Origin: Eutypa lata
Lineage: Eukaryota; Ascomycota; Sordariomycetes; Xylariales; Diatrypaceae
Assembly (NCBI GenBank): GCA_022661535.1
Contig: JAKULF010000010.1
Coordinates: forward strand, 1,364,001-1,428,000
Length of the DNA stretch: 64,000 bases
Direction of reading: 5' to 3'
The notes beneath the pieces are model-generated. The model worked only from the letters and a program-made list of their open reading frames with translations, had not been told where the DNA came from and did no database searches. This document shows, piece by piece, positions 12,311 through 21,829 of the stretch. Both the position numbers and the translations under genes were made by a program. Every line of letters begins with the position of its first letter. The stretch's first letter is position 1.

Positions 12311-12894
12311 ATGGCCAAGGGTGGAATTTCAAAAAAGAAGAGAGGTATGTGGTATACATAAATACCTGATAGCATATGATAAAGGAGAAAATACTTATTT
12401 ATTTAGCTCCCTCGGTTCATTCTCGAGCGGCAAGGAGGGCAACTTCACCAAGTATCGACACCGACAAGAGCTTAAAAGATGTTAAGCCTCCTCCCCAGTC
12501 CATCGATCACCGACCATCCATTCTTGCAATCCACAATGGAGCAGGTGTTTCCAAGAAAGCGAATAAGGGCAGAAACTTGAGCACCAAGGCGCGAAGAAGA
12601 CAAGAGAAAGCCCAGGATCACGCAGCCGCCATCATGGAGAGAACCGAGGTGAAGATTACGAAAAGCAAAGGTCAAGCACGCGCAATACAATTCCGGAGTA
12701 AGGCCTGGGACGATATCAACGACCAGATACCCCAGGATAGTAAGAAGCCCGAGAAGAGCCTGGATGCGGACAGGGACGAGCACAGTAGTTCGGAATTGGA
12801 CGATGAGATGGGTGAAGCGGAAGGTGAAACCAAGAGGCCGCAGGACAATGCAAAGGTTGAAGCAATGGACGAGGTTGATGATGGAATACTATGA
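12311..12894 (+). CDS. ALB1: Alb1-like ribosome biogenesis factor
   Basis: Spliced product of 173 residues from exons 12311-12344 and 12407-12894, with a 62-nt intron. The short first exon gives MAKGGISKKKR and joins to APSVHSRAARRATSPS, the typical N-terminus of fungal Alb1, including the RAARRATSP signature followed by DKSLKD. Alb1 works with Arx1 on pre-60S ribosomal particles and acts as a nuclear shuttling factor in yeast. The protein is very hydrophilic, with basic patches in the middle and an acidic C-terminus ending in a stop at 12892-12894. Translation from a later in-frame start would lose the conserved N-terminus, so the spliced start is preferred. Confidence 0.9.
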
Positions 12895-13317
12895 TCATGG
12901 CATTATGTTGGCGTTGGGTGGTTAGTTTTATAGAGGTAAAACATATCAAAATTCAGATACCCGAATTGCTCTAAGCTTCAGCTACCTATCTAGAAGTAGT
13001 TATACTGCTCTCGATGAAACATCGTCTCTAATTATAAATAAACTTGATGACAATTCGAGATCCAGCATTGGAGTGGCAGTGAAAACCCACTAACTAAATC
13101 CCAGCGCGTTTATCACCAAATTTAGCGCTTCAATACAGAAGTCAAAGCTCGTGCAAGTACCCACTCTTTTAAGTACTGCACCTGCATTGCTGTCACGTCA
13201 CGACGGATAAGATAAAAAAGTAATCCAAACCCAGCCATCCAAAGCTTCATCCATCTACCGCGTCTCTACCACCTGATACCCCTTTACACCTTCCACCATC
13301 CCCTCCAATTCTCAAAA
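12895..13317. promoter_or_regulatory. intergenic, promoter of the MFAP1-like gene
   Basis: A 423-bp gap between two genes on the plus strand. It is pyrimidine-rich just before the ATG at 13318 (CCATC/CACC runs), as common in fungal housekeeping promoters. No other element was recognised. Confidence 0.4.
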
Positions 13318-14999
13318 ATGCCCCTCCCTAAACGCATGACAGCGAACCCGCAAAGACCAACACGGCACCGAGCAGGCAAACCAACGGGCGCATCTTCGTC
13401 TTCGGAATCCGACTCGGAAGCAAGCGATGGCGAGACAGCACAGCAGCCGGAGCGCAAGATCGCGCCTCCGCCCAAGGTCTCCTCCGCCGGCAAGATCATC
13501 AGCAACTTGGGGAAAATCGACCTGAATGCCCGACGGCAGGAGGAAGAAGCGGCAGCAGAGGCGCGGCGGAAGGCAGCTGAGAAGGCGGCGCGCGCTGCTG
13601 TCGAGGAAGGGTTCGTGACGGAGGAGGAAGAGGAAGAAGAAAGCGAAGAAGACGAGGAAGACGAGAGTGACGATGAAGAGGAAGAAGAGGAAGAAGAAAG
13701 TAGCGAGGACGAGGCGCCTAGAAAACCACTGATGCTAAAGCCGAAGTTCGTTCCTAAGAGCCAGCGCAACGGTGGCGGCGGCGCTAAAGACGGGACTTCC
13801 AACAAGGCGGAAGACGAAGAGGTGGCGCGGCAGAAAGCGGAAGAGGAGGAGGCAGCTCAGAAAAAGAAGGCTATGGACGAGCTCGTCGAGGAGCAGCTGC
13901 GCAAGGATGCGGCCGCCCGGGCTGCGGGAAAGAAGCACTGGGATGACGCGGTAGATGAGGAAGAGGATGTGGATACGGAGGATGATAAGGTATGTCTTCT
14001 ATATATCCCCGAGTACTCATTAAGAACCACCCCTCGCCTATTCCCCCGTCATTTATCGAGACGTCCAAAAGCAGAAAAGAACCCTTGATCACTAACCCAT
14101 GCATCCACCCCCCACCGCAGGACCCAGCAGCCGAATACGCGGCCTGGAAGCTCCGGGAGCTCCGGCGCATCAAGCGGGAGCGGGAGGCGATCGAGGCGCG
14201 GGAGCGCGAGCGGGCCGAGGTCGAGCGGCGCCGCAACCTGACGGACGAGGAGCGGCGGGCCGAGGACGCGGCGTTCCTCGCGCAGCAGAAGGAGGAGAAG
14301 GACGGCCGCGGCAAGATGGGCTACCTGCAGAAGTACCACCACCGGGGCGCGTTCTACCGCGGCGGCGACGACGAGGCCGAGGCCCTCGCCAACCGCGACA
14401 TCATGGGCGCGCGCTTCGCCGACGACGTCCAGAACCGCGAGCTCCTCCCCAAGGCCCTCCAGCTGCGCGACATGACGCGCCTCGGCCGCAAGGGCGCCAC
14501 CAAGTACCGCGATCTGAAGTCCGAGGATACGGGCGCGTGGGGCGCGCACCTCGGCCGTGATTCGAGACGTGGTAGAGGGGGTGGTGGTGGTGGTGGTGAC
14601 TTCGACTCTTATCATAATGTCGATGATCGGTTTAAGTCGGATCGTGAGAGGGAGAGGGAGGGTCCTGGGGGCGCCAATGCCATTCCGCTGGGTGAGCGCA
14701 AGGGCGGAGGCGTCCCGGGTGCGCCTGATGGTCCGAGGAATTCGGGTCGTGGTGGTGGCGGCAGTGGAAGGGATGGAGACCGGTATCGAGACCGAGAACG
14801 AGACCGTGATCGTGATGATCGGAATAGCTACCGGCCTAGAGACGACGACTATCGTAGACGAGATAGGAGGTCCAGGTCGAGATCTAGATCCAGATCGCCC
14901 CGGAGACGCGACCGCGATGATCATTATAGTAGGAAAAGGGATTCCTCACGGGATACAGGGCGCTACGACAGCGATAAAAGGCGTAGGATAGAAAGTTGA
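13318..14999 (+). CDS. MFAP1: MFAP1-family spliceosomal protein
   Basis: Spliced product of 516 residues from exons 13318-13989 and 14121-14999; the 131-nt intron has a CTAAC branch site near 14091. The N-terminal half has a Ser/Asp/Glu-rich region and a long acidic run at about residues 101-131. The conserved MFAP1 core starts at DPAAEYAAWKLRELRRIKRE (about 225) and includes KMGYLQKYHHRGAFY, followed by the LPKALQLRDMTRLGRKG segment. MFAP1 is a component of the spliceosomal B complex that binds Prp38. The C-terminus is Arg/Asp/Gly-rich and ends in an RS-like tail (SRSRSRSRSPRRRDRD) and a basic KRRR, fitting a nuclear RNA-processing role. Exon 2 is strikingly GC-rich up to about 14560 and less so afterwards, where glycine and RD repeats begin. 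Confidence 0.93.
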
Positions 15000-15438
15000 T
15001 ATTAGGTCTGTCTGTCTGTCTGTCTGTCTGGCCAAAACATAATTAATTGCATAAATAATGAAACCATTCATTTGAATAACTGTTGTTGTGTTCATGTCTA
15101 ATTTCTTCATCGTAAATATATGTATAGACTCCTCGGTTATCCCTTTCCGTTGCATTAGACAACGCCTCTAGTAAGTGGATGTCCGAGTTGATACTCCTAA
15201 CGCCTCCAACGGTAGGCATTTCTTAACACGATGAAAAATGCCTTTTGAGTTTCGATATTAGCAGCGGCAGCCCTGCATTGCGTGGTCTGTATAATCATTT
15301 TGGTCGTCTAAGCCTTCATGCTACATAATATGCTCAGCTCCATTCACCCGACCATCCTCCCGACCAATACTCAGACCGAACGAACAAAATGCAGAGTTCT
15401 ACTCGTAGCCCAGGCATCTATCAACTGATTCCATAATA
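15000..15438. other. convergent 3' intergenic region
   Basis: This 439-bp space lies between the converging ends of the MFAP1-like gene and POL12. It begins with a (GTCT)n microsatellite at 15006-15030 directly after the MFAP1 stop codon. No gene is seen. Confidence 0.5.
15006..15030. repeat. (GTCT)n microsatellite
   Basis: Six tandem GTCT copies starting 7 bp past the MFAP1 stop codon, so probably in its 3' UTR. Confidence 0.9.
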
Positions 15439-17954
15439 TCATATCCTCCTAATCTCCACCCTCGCCCTCTTGACCACCTCATGGCCGACGTTGGCCGCAC
15501 CGCGTGCCTCCTCCGTCAGCTTGGGCGGATACAGCGTCATCTGCGCGTACGTGCCGGCGCCCCTGCGCTTCGAGAGGTGTCCCGGGTTGATGACTATGAC
15601 GCTCTCCACAGCCTACATACATCACATCGTAATGATTCATCCGTTAGCCGAAGGACATCCACCAACCAATTAATTAATTCAAAAATAGAAAAGGGAGGGA
15701 GTGATGATGATTGATAGGAAAGAAAAGAGACAGAAACAGAAACAGAAACAGAAGCAGAAAAAAACTCACCCTCACAAAAGGCGGCAGCGCACTCGGAACG
15801 ACCATAACATCGGGCCTAGTCTTGACCATCTCGCCGAGCTTTAAGAAACTCGTATCGAGCGACGCGCCGACGGGCGTCCCCTCCTCCGTCCCCGTCTTGG
15901 GCAGCTTCGACCGGTCGGTGGGCGGGAACACTGGCGCGTAGTGGCGCTGCTCGACGAGGTACCGCGCGAGGCGCGTGAAGAGCGCGGCGTCGGCCGGGCG
16001 GGCCCCCACGAGCTCCTCGTGCCGCAGGTCCCAGAGCGCGTCGTGCGCCGACAGCCCCAGGTTGCACTCGTTGGCGTTCAGCGTCATCGGGTTGCCCACC
16101 GCCACCACCTGGCGCGACACCGCCCTCGACTGCAGGCCGAGGTCGCGCTTCGGCACTGCAAACAAACATCTGCCAGTTAGCAATTGCTTCTTTATGGGTA
16201 TCGTCGCGGGGCCTGAGAGGGGGAGTTTGTCCAGGAGCAGAAACCTGCATGAACACGCATGTCTTTTTGGGGGGGGGCTTCAAATACTAAATGGAGCTAG
16301 TCACAAAGGGGAGAGGAGAGAAATAACTATGGAAATTACTAACGCGGGTCCTGCGGCCATGCCGCGTGTCGCGCCACGGCGTCGCGCACCGAGGGGACTA
16401 GTACGATCGTCACGGCCGGGTTGGCAGCCGCGAGGCGCGCCAGCGCGGGCGTAATCAGGTGCTTGAAGAGCGTGGCGAGCGTCGCCGTGTCTGGGTCCAC
16501 GTTGTCGGCTGCATCTTCAGGGAGATCGAAGTCGCCCGTCGCGATCAAGGGATGGTCCACGTCGATGAAGGGGCCCAGGAGCACCAGCGCGTCCGCATAC
16601 GTGTCGGCCGCGGCGCTGCACAGCGCGTGTAGCGGCTCGAAATCGAGGTTGTCGTCTGCGCTGTAGGGCCCCGCGCCGAAGAGGATGTTGAGCGGAGCCG
16701 GCTCGTCGTCCGTGTCGGTGTCCATGGCGTCGGGGTCAGCCGAGGAGTCTCCGCCGCGCAGTCTCTGTCGGTGCGCCTCGATGGCGGATGGCGCCGACGC
16801 GGCGTTAGGGAGCAGCGGGATCTCGAGGACCTCGTGGACGGCGAACTCGGTGCCCGCCGTGTTGATGCCGCGCAGCGCGACGATCTGGCCCGGGAATACC
16901 TGGAACCGGCCGTTGAGCTTCTGCAGGTTCAGGGGGACGCGGCGGCCGCCGCCCGTGCGCCGCGACGTCTCGAGCACGAGCGAGGCCGCGTTCAGCTTGC
17001 CCTCGGCCGAGTCCGACGCGATGCGGCCCACGGCGACGATCTCGGCGGTGCTCTGGGCGGCCGCGCTGCCGAACGCGTCGTCGTCTAGCTGGTGGTGTCC
17101 CTGCACGATGCCCATGAACTCGTCTATCCGGTCGTCGAGGATCTCGGACGCCTCCGACAGCTTCATGGCTAGGGTCTTGTAGTTGAGTTTCTTCAGGTCC
17201 GAGGACGCTGTGAATTTGATCCGCGGTTCCGCGTATGGTGCGATTGGGGGTTCGGCGGGCTTTAGGTGCTCGTTTAGATACTCTATTACCTCGCCTGCGT
17301 TGGCCCGGTCGTTAAATGATGTGGCGCTATAGTCCCTGATTAGCACATTTCGGTTTTGGCTCCTTATTTCGATGATAGAAAACTTACGGGATCGCGTTCA
17401 TGGAGTCTAGTTGGTTCTCTATCCGTAAAGGTGACTTGAAATCTGGTGAGCTGCTTGGAACGTTCCCCTTTACTCGAGTCACTGAAGGTGTCTCGAGCTT
17501 CCTCTTCGTAGAGCTCTTATTTAGTTTCCCAGATCCTGGTGTATTTGGTCCTAGCCCATCTAACCTGCACACGGGTCAATATCGAAATATTCCTCGGCGA
17601 AAGGGGCATGTAGTATCCCCCTTACATTCCAAATACATCACCGCCGTTCTTAACTGTCGTACGCGGCGTTGCCCCTGAGCGCTTCTCCGACTTGATATGC
17701 ACCTGATGGGATCGATTACTCCGCTCTAAAGCATCTTGGATATCTTTTTTCAAGGTCCGTAAAGCTTCCACAGAGAGCTTCATCTCATCCATGTCCATCT
17801 TTATGCAGTATGATTCCCATTTGAAGAACAGATCCTGAACGGAGAGCGAGTGCATCCGCATGATGGACTGGAGCTCGGCGACGACATCGGGCTCGAGTTC
17901 GTTGTTCCCCGTAGCGAACTTTTCGTTCAATTCTTGTAAATCTGCTTCAGCCAT
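15439..17954 (-). CDS. POL12: DNA polymerase alpha subunit B (Pol12)
   Basis: Spliced product of 685 residues from five exons: 17954-17626, 17564-17388, 17335-16344, 16155-15770 and 15612-15439; phases agree at every junction. It is the regulatory B subunit of the polymerase alpha-primase complex that starts DNA replication. The N-terminal 110 residues form the small helical domain of the family. A flexible linker follows, then an OB-fold part (FPGQIVALRGIN at about 316-327). The inactive calcineurin-like phosphoesterase domain carries FGAGPYS at about 389-394, LVLLGPFID at about 421-427, VPSVRDA, and NPMTLNANE in exon 4. The C-terminal exon encodes ESVIVINPGHLSKRRGAGTYA, a strongly conserved B-subunit ending. 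The splice donor of exon 3 is the less common GTTAGT. Exons 3 and 4 are very GC-rich. An MluI-type cell-cycle box lies about 150 bp upstream of the start codon. Confidence 0.95.
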
Positions 17955-18439
17955 GTTGATTTTTCTTTTCTTAAATGTGTATAAAGTAGGTAGGTCTAAC
18001 TTTGTAAAACGCTGTTCGGTGGTGGTACGTAGGTTTTCAATTGCTGTTGACGATACCCCTCGTAGATGGACGTCAAGATTTCAACAGTGGGAGACGCGAT
18101 TAGACGCGTTGTTCAAGGGTTCGTGTTAAGTGGAAAAGTCAATGGCAAGGATCTGACAGATAGCAGATTAGCGCAGGGACAGGGTCACATTCAGGTCCAC
18201 TGACAGGGGTGCTTTAGCGCAGTTACGTAGAAACTAGAGCTGTCTTTCCCTTGCGCCAGACCGCCGGGAAGTTGGTTACGTTACACTCCGTACGCCATCC
18301 CTCGTAACCTCATAAAACAATCCTCTGGTTATCTCAACAATTGAATAAATTGTAGATTTGATTCACTTTCTTCACTTCGAGTGCCTCTTCTCAATTGACG
18401 TTGTTGCAGTTGCTTTAATTCTAACTTGAGTACTTTAAA
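17955..18439. promoter_or_regulatory. divergent promoter region of POL12 and the Sec14-like gene
   Basis: The 485-bp gap lies between two divergent start codons. It contains ACGCGT at 18104-18109 and a near match ACGCGA at 18094-18099. Position and sequence fit MCB elements bound by MBF in yeasts, where they drive S-phase genes. Confidence 0.5.
18104..18109. promoter_or_regulatory. candidate MCB (ACGCGT) element upstream of POL12
   Basis: A perfect ACGCGT palindrome with a one-mismatch copy 10 bp away (18094-18099), about 150 bp before the POL12 start codon. MBF (Mbp1/Swi6) binding to such boxes at replication genes is established in yeasts; use here is inferred. Confidence 0.5.
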
Positions 18440-19533
18440 ATGGCTACTGCTGAGATAGCGATGCCGGAAACCGCGGAACCTTCGGTGCTAGAGGAAAAGC
18501 GAGCCTCTGGCCCCTGGGTGACGCCCATTACAGCTCCTACCGCAGAAAGTGTTGTGGATGAGAAACCAACTCTTACAGCAGATCAACAGACGAAATATGA
18601 GTGGCTTCTGGAAAGAGCAAAAGGCTGGACTGAGGTGCCTTCCACCAAGGACAAGACTGGTCCTCTCACTGATAGCGAGAAAATGTGGTTGACGAAAGAC
18701 TGCCTTGTCCGGTATCTCAGAGCAACCAAATGGCACGAAAAGGAGTCAGAGAAACGTCTACTGACGACGCTGACTTGGCGGAGGGAGTACGGTGTCGAGG
18801 AGCTTACGGCGGACTTCATATCGCCCGAGAACGAGACTGGGAAACAGGTCCTTCTGGGGTTTGACAAACAAACGCGGCCAGTTCACTACCTACTCCCGGG
18901 ACGGCAGAACACCGATGTCTCACCGCGACAAGTCCAACACTTGGTCTTCATGGTTGAGCGGGTTATCGAGCTCATGCCAGCGAGACAGGACACCCTCTGC
19001 CTTCTCGTTAACATGCAGAAGAGCAAACAACGATCCAACACCGCTCCTGGCATCGGTCAAGCCAGGGAGGTCCTCCATATCCTCCAGACCCATTATCCGG
19101 AACGATTGGGAAGGGCGTTGGTTGTCAATGGTAAGTATCCCAGAGTATGAATACAAGCGAGATTTTGCTAACCGATGCTTTAGTGCCGTGGGTGGTTCAG
19201 GGCTTCTTCAAGCTCATTCATCCTTTCATTGATCCTATGACTAGGGAGAAGTTGAAGTTCAATGAAGATCTGAGCCAGTACATCCCCAAAGAGCAGTTAA
19301 TGAAAGAGTACGAAGGAGGTGAGCTGGAGTTCGAGTATGACCACTCAAGCTATTGGCCAGCCTTGCAAGAGATGTGCAACAAAAACCGGGCGGAGCGGAA
19401 ACAGCGATGGGAAGCCGGCGGCAAGCAGATTGGAGAAACGGAGGACTATATCAAGGGCCATGCTGCTCATGGAGTAGCAGCAGCTACACCCACCGCTACT
19501 GAGACGCAGGCTCCTACCGAGACTGCAGTTTGA
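18440..19533 (+). CDS. Sec14/CRAL-TRIO phosphatidylinositol-transfer protein (Pdr16-like)
   Basis: Spliced product of 346 residues from exons 18440-19130 and 19184-19533; the 53-nt intron has a GCTAACC branch site. The CRAL-TRIO N-terminal helical domain covers about residues 55-110 (CLVRYLRATKW). The lipid-binding domain follows, with PVHYLLPGRQNT, the QVQHLVFMVERVIELM helix, and VPWVVQGFFKLIHPFIDP leading into TREKLKFNEDL. That last segment is characteristic of the Pdr16/Pdr17 group, which moves phosphatidylinositol and sterols and affects azole tolerance in yeasts. No membrane segment is present, so the protein should be cytosolic or peripheral. The C-terminus is a low-complexity Ala/Thr/Glu tail. 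The specific orthology to Pdr16 is likely but not certain. Confidence 0.93.
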
Positions 19534-20061
19534 GGCCCAGGGATTAACTAGGAGACTACGAATCCCCGACGGTTGGATAGAGAGACGGTTGGTTCATAGA
19601 CGGATAAGCAGGCAAGTCTGAAAGAGCAGCCGAGTCTTGGGGTATTATTCCAAGAGCATATTTAGACAACTACTTTCATAATCGCATTCCAACATGCATA
19701 ACGTATCTAATAATTATTCATTATAAATCTTAATTCGCTATATTTGAAGGTGCGATTATAATTCAGTAGGGTCACTTTCATGTACTACATAGTACCGGTA
19801 CCGGTACTTGGATGGACTGTGCGTCAACCAGGATCCACAATATAACTAGGTAGGTACTTAAGTAGTTAGCACTCCGGGTAGCTCTAGCCCACTGCAGGAA
19901 ATAGAACAGACCTCTAAACCAGAACTCTGAAGCAACCAAAGCCAACCGATAAGCTCTCCAGCAAGCAGCCTTAGCGAACAGCAATAGCACAACTTCGACG
20001 TCAATTGTACGATTATTCTACCGAAACCTCCCACATTGCCTCGCCAGGTACCCTTCCAGCC
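19534..20061. promoter_or_regulatory. intergenic, promoter region of TRS31
   Basis: The 528-bp gap holds the 3' end of the Sec14-like gene and the TRS31 promoter. It contains a perfect 18-bp palindrome at 19791-19808 and a TAGGTAGGTA patch near 19849. No coding region is seen. Confidence 0.4.
19791..19808. promoter_or_regulatory. perfect 18-bp palindrome upstream of TRS31
   Basis: AGTACCGGTACCGGTACT reads the same on both strands and lies 253 bp before the TRS31 ATG. It could be an operator for a dimeric regulator; no function is proven. Confidence 0.4.
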
Positions 20062-20857
20062 ATGTCGAATATACCGCCCAGCAAGGGCGGAGGCAGAGAA
20101 CAGCCCGACGGCGGCCTACGCTACCCATCCAACGGCAAGACCATCTACCACCGGCCGTTAAACCGATCTAAGGCGTCCGAGCTTAGCGGCGCGAGCTTCG
20201 CATACCTATTCTCCGAGATGGTCAGCTACGCGCGGAAGGGAATACAGAGCATCCAGGACTTGGAGAAGGGGTGAGTTTGTTTGAAATTCTTCCGGCTTAC
20301 TTAAAACCCCCTCCCCCCCCTCTTCCCTTTACAGATCAGAGAAGAGAGAGACAGAGAAAATACAAGTGCGAAAACTAGAAAAACTAACCTAAGGTCTTCC
20401 TTCGCAACCCTACAGACTCAACACGCAAGGCCACCCGATCGGCGTGAAGCTGCTCGACCTGCTCCTGTACCGCGAGCCGGCGCGGACGCAGACGCGGCCG
20501 CTGACGATCATCGCGCTGCTGCACCTCATCAAGATCAACGCGTGGACGCACCTGTTCGGGCGGGCGGCGGACGGGCTCGAGCGCAGCAGCGACCCGGCCA
20601 AGCCCGACGAGTACATGATCATCGACAACGAGCCCCTGGTGAACCGCTACGTCAGCGTGCCCCGCGAGATGAGCCAGCTGAACTGCGCCGCCTTCGTCGC
20701 CGGCATCGTCGAGGGCCTCTGCGACGGCGCCGCCTTCCCCGCCCGCGTCACCGCCCACACCGTCGGCGAGGGCGACATGTGGCCCGGCCGCACCGTCTTC
20801 CTCGTCAAGTTCGCCCCCGAGGTCATGGAGCGCGAGGGGTTCTTGGGGAAGAGCTGA
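20062..20857 (+). CDS. TRS31: TRAPP complex subunit Trs31 (TRAPPC5)
   Basis: Spliced product of 216 residues from exons 20062-20270 and 20416-20857 (145-nt intron, CCTACAG acceptor). After a short polar N-terminus, the Bet3-like fold starts at IYHRPLNRSKASELSGASFAYLFSEMV, continues with QGHPIGVKLLDLLLYRE across the intron, and ends with LNCAAFVAGIVEGLCDGAAFPARVTAH, the typical Trs31 C-terminal helix-strand region. Trs31 is a core subunit shared by TRAPP complexes that activate Rab1/Ypt1-type GTPases and tether ER-to-Golgi vesicles. The ATG at 20062 is the first in frame; upstream codons lack an ATG. Exon 2 is very GC-rich compared with exon 1. All conserved segments are present. Confidence 0.95.
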
Positions 20858-21347
20858 TTTTTTTGTATTTCTTCTTCTTTTTTCTTTTAGGAGGGGGTTG
20901 GTTGAGCTAGCTAGCTTGGCTGGTTTTTGGTTGGTTTCTTAAAGAGGGGTGGGTAGGGAATACGTGCGAGCAGAATAACGGGTGGTATTAAAACTCTAGC
21001 ATTGTACGGCGTTATTGGGCTATCAACTTATATCAATGGACGGGATGAAAACCCTGACCGGCAAATAGGAGGGGAGTTCGGGTTAGAAAGAGGTGTTAGT
21101 TCACTTCAGGAAAGGCACATTGTGAAACAGAGTTTTATATAACAAGCATAGCATGCTACAGTGGAATGAATCAAGTAAGCCTCATTCTATAGTGCTCAAA
21201 TCAACACCATGCGCTATGCGTGTCCCATAATGCATACAAGCGCTCAACTGCTTAATGATAGAGTATCATTCATTCGTTCATTCATTCGTTCTTCGGAGCC
21301 CGGAACTTTATCTCTCTCCCAATCTTGCTCCTTCCCTCCCCCTTCTC
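20858..21347. other. convergent 3' intergenic region
   Basis: The 490 bp between TRS31 and the converging small gene hold T-rich 3' UTR sequence and a TTCATTCA/TTCGTTC repeat near 21267-21292. No gene is seen. Confidence 0.5.
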
Positions 21348-21829
21348 TCACCGCGGCAATCGAAACCCAGCAGCAGCCTTATTCGGACCGCCGCTACCCC
21401 TACTCCCACTCCCACCAGCCACCGCCGCCGCCGTCGTCGGAGGTCCCCTTCGCATGAGGTCGGCCAGGCCCAGGTCCTTCCAGGCGGGCTCGCGGGCACG
21501 CTGCGTGGCCTTCTGGATGCCGAAGGCGGCGTGCTGGTCGGGCACGACGTCGTCCTCGTCCTCGGGGTTGATGGGCTGGTGGTGCGGCGGCACGTAGATC
21601 TCGTCGTCCGGGAGCCGGTCCCGGCAGAAGTCCTCGAACAGGTCTGCGTCCCGCGCCCGCTGCATGTGCACGTACGTGTAGTTGCTGTCCTTGCTCTGTT
21701 GTGTAGGTAGGTAGGTATAGGTTGGTTAGCGAGGGGTAGGCAAAAGGAGGGGACGGTTGGGAAAGAGGGATGGATGGATGGTTTAAGGGAGCAGCATGAA
21801 GCGCGAATCATGGGAAAGGAACGCACCAT
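21348..21829 (-). CDS. Conserved-looking small protein of unknown function (start codon alone on exon 1)
   Basis: The proposed product has 116 residues from exons 21829-21827 (ATG only) and 21695-21348. The 131-nt intron starts GTGCGT directly after the ATG and has a CGCTAACC branch site and an ACAACAG acceptor. The protein begins MSKDSNYTYVHMQRARDADLF. A compact acidic/aromatic region (DLFEDFCRDRLPDDEIYVPPHH) follows, then ATQRAREPAWKDLGLADLMRRG, and a Gly/Ala-rich tail. I do not recognise the family. The ordered, charged N-terminal 75 residues look genuinely coding, whereas the tail is low complexity. If the first intron is wrong, the start would be an in-frame internal Met at the HMQRARD position. 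It converges with TRS31. Confidence 0.5.

Noticed and set aside
14049..14924. 291-codon open frame antisense to the MFAP1-like gene
   Set aside because: A shadow of GC-rich, Arg/Asp-repeat coding sequence; its low-complexity Thr/Val/Leu composition mirrors the sense codons.
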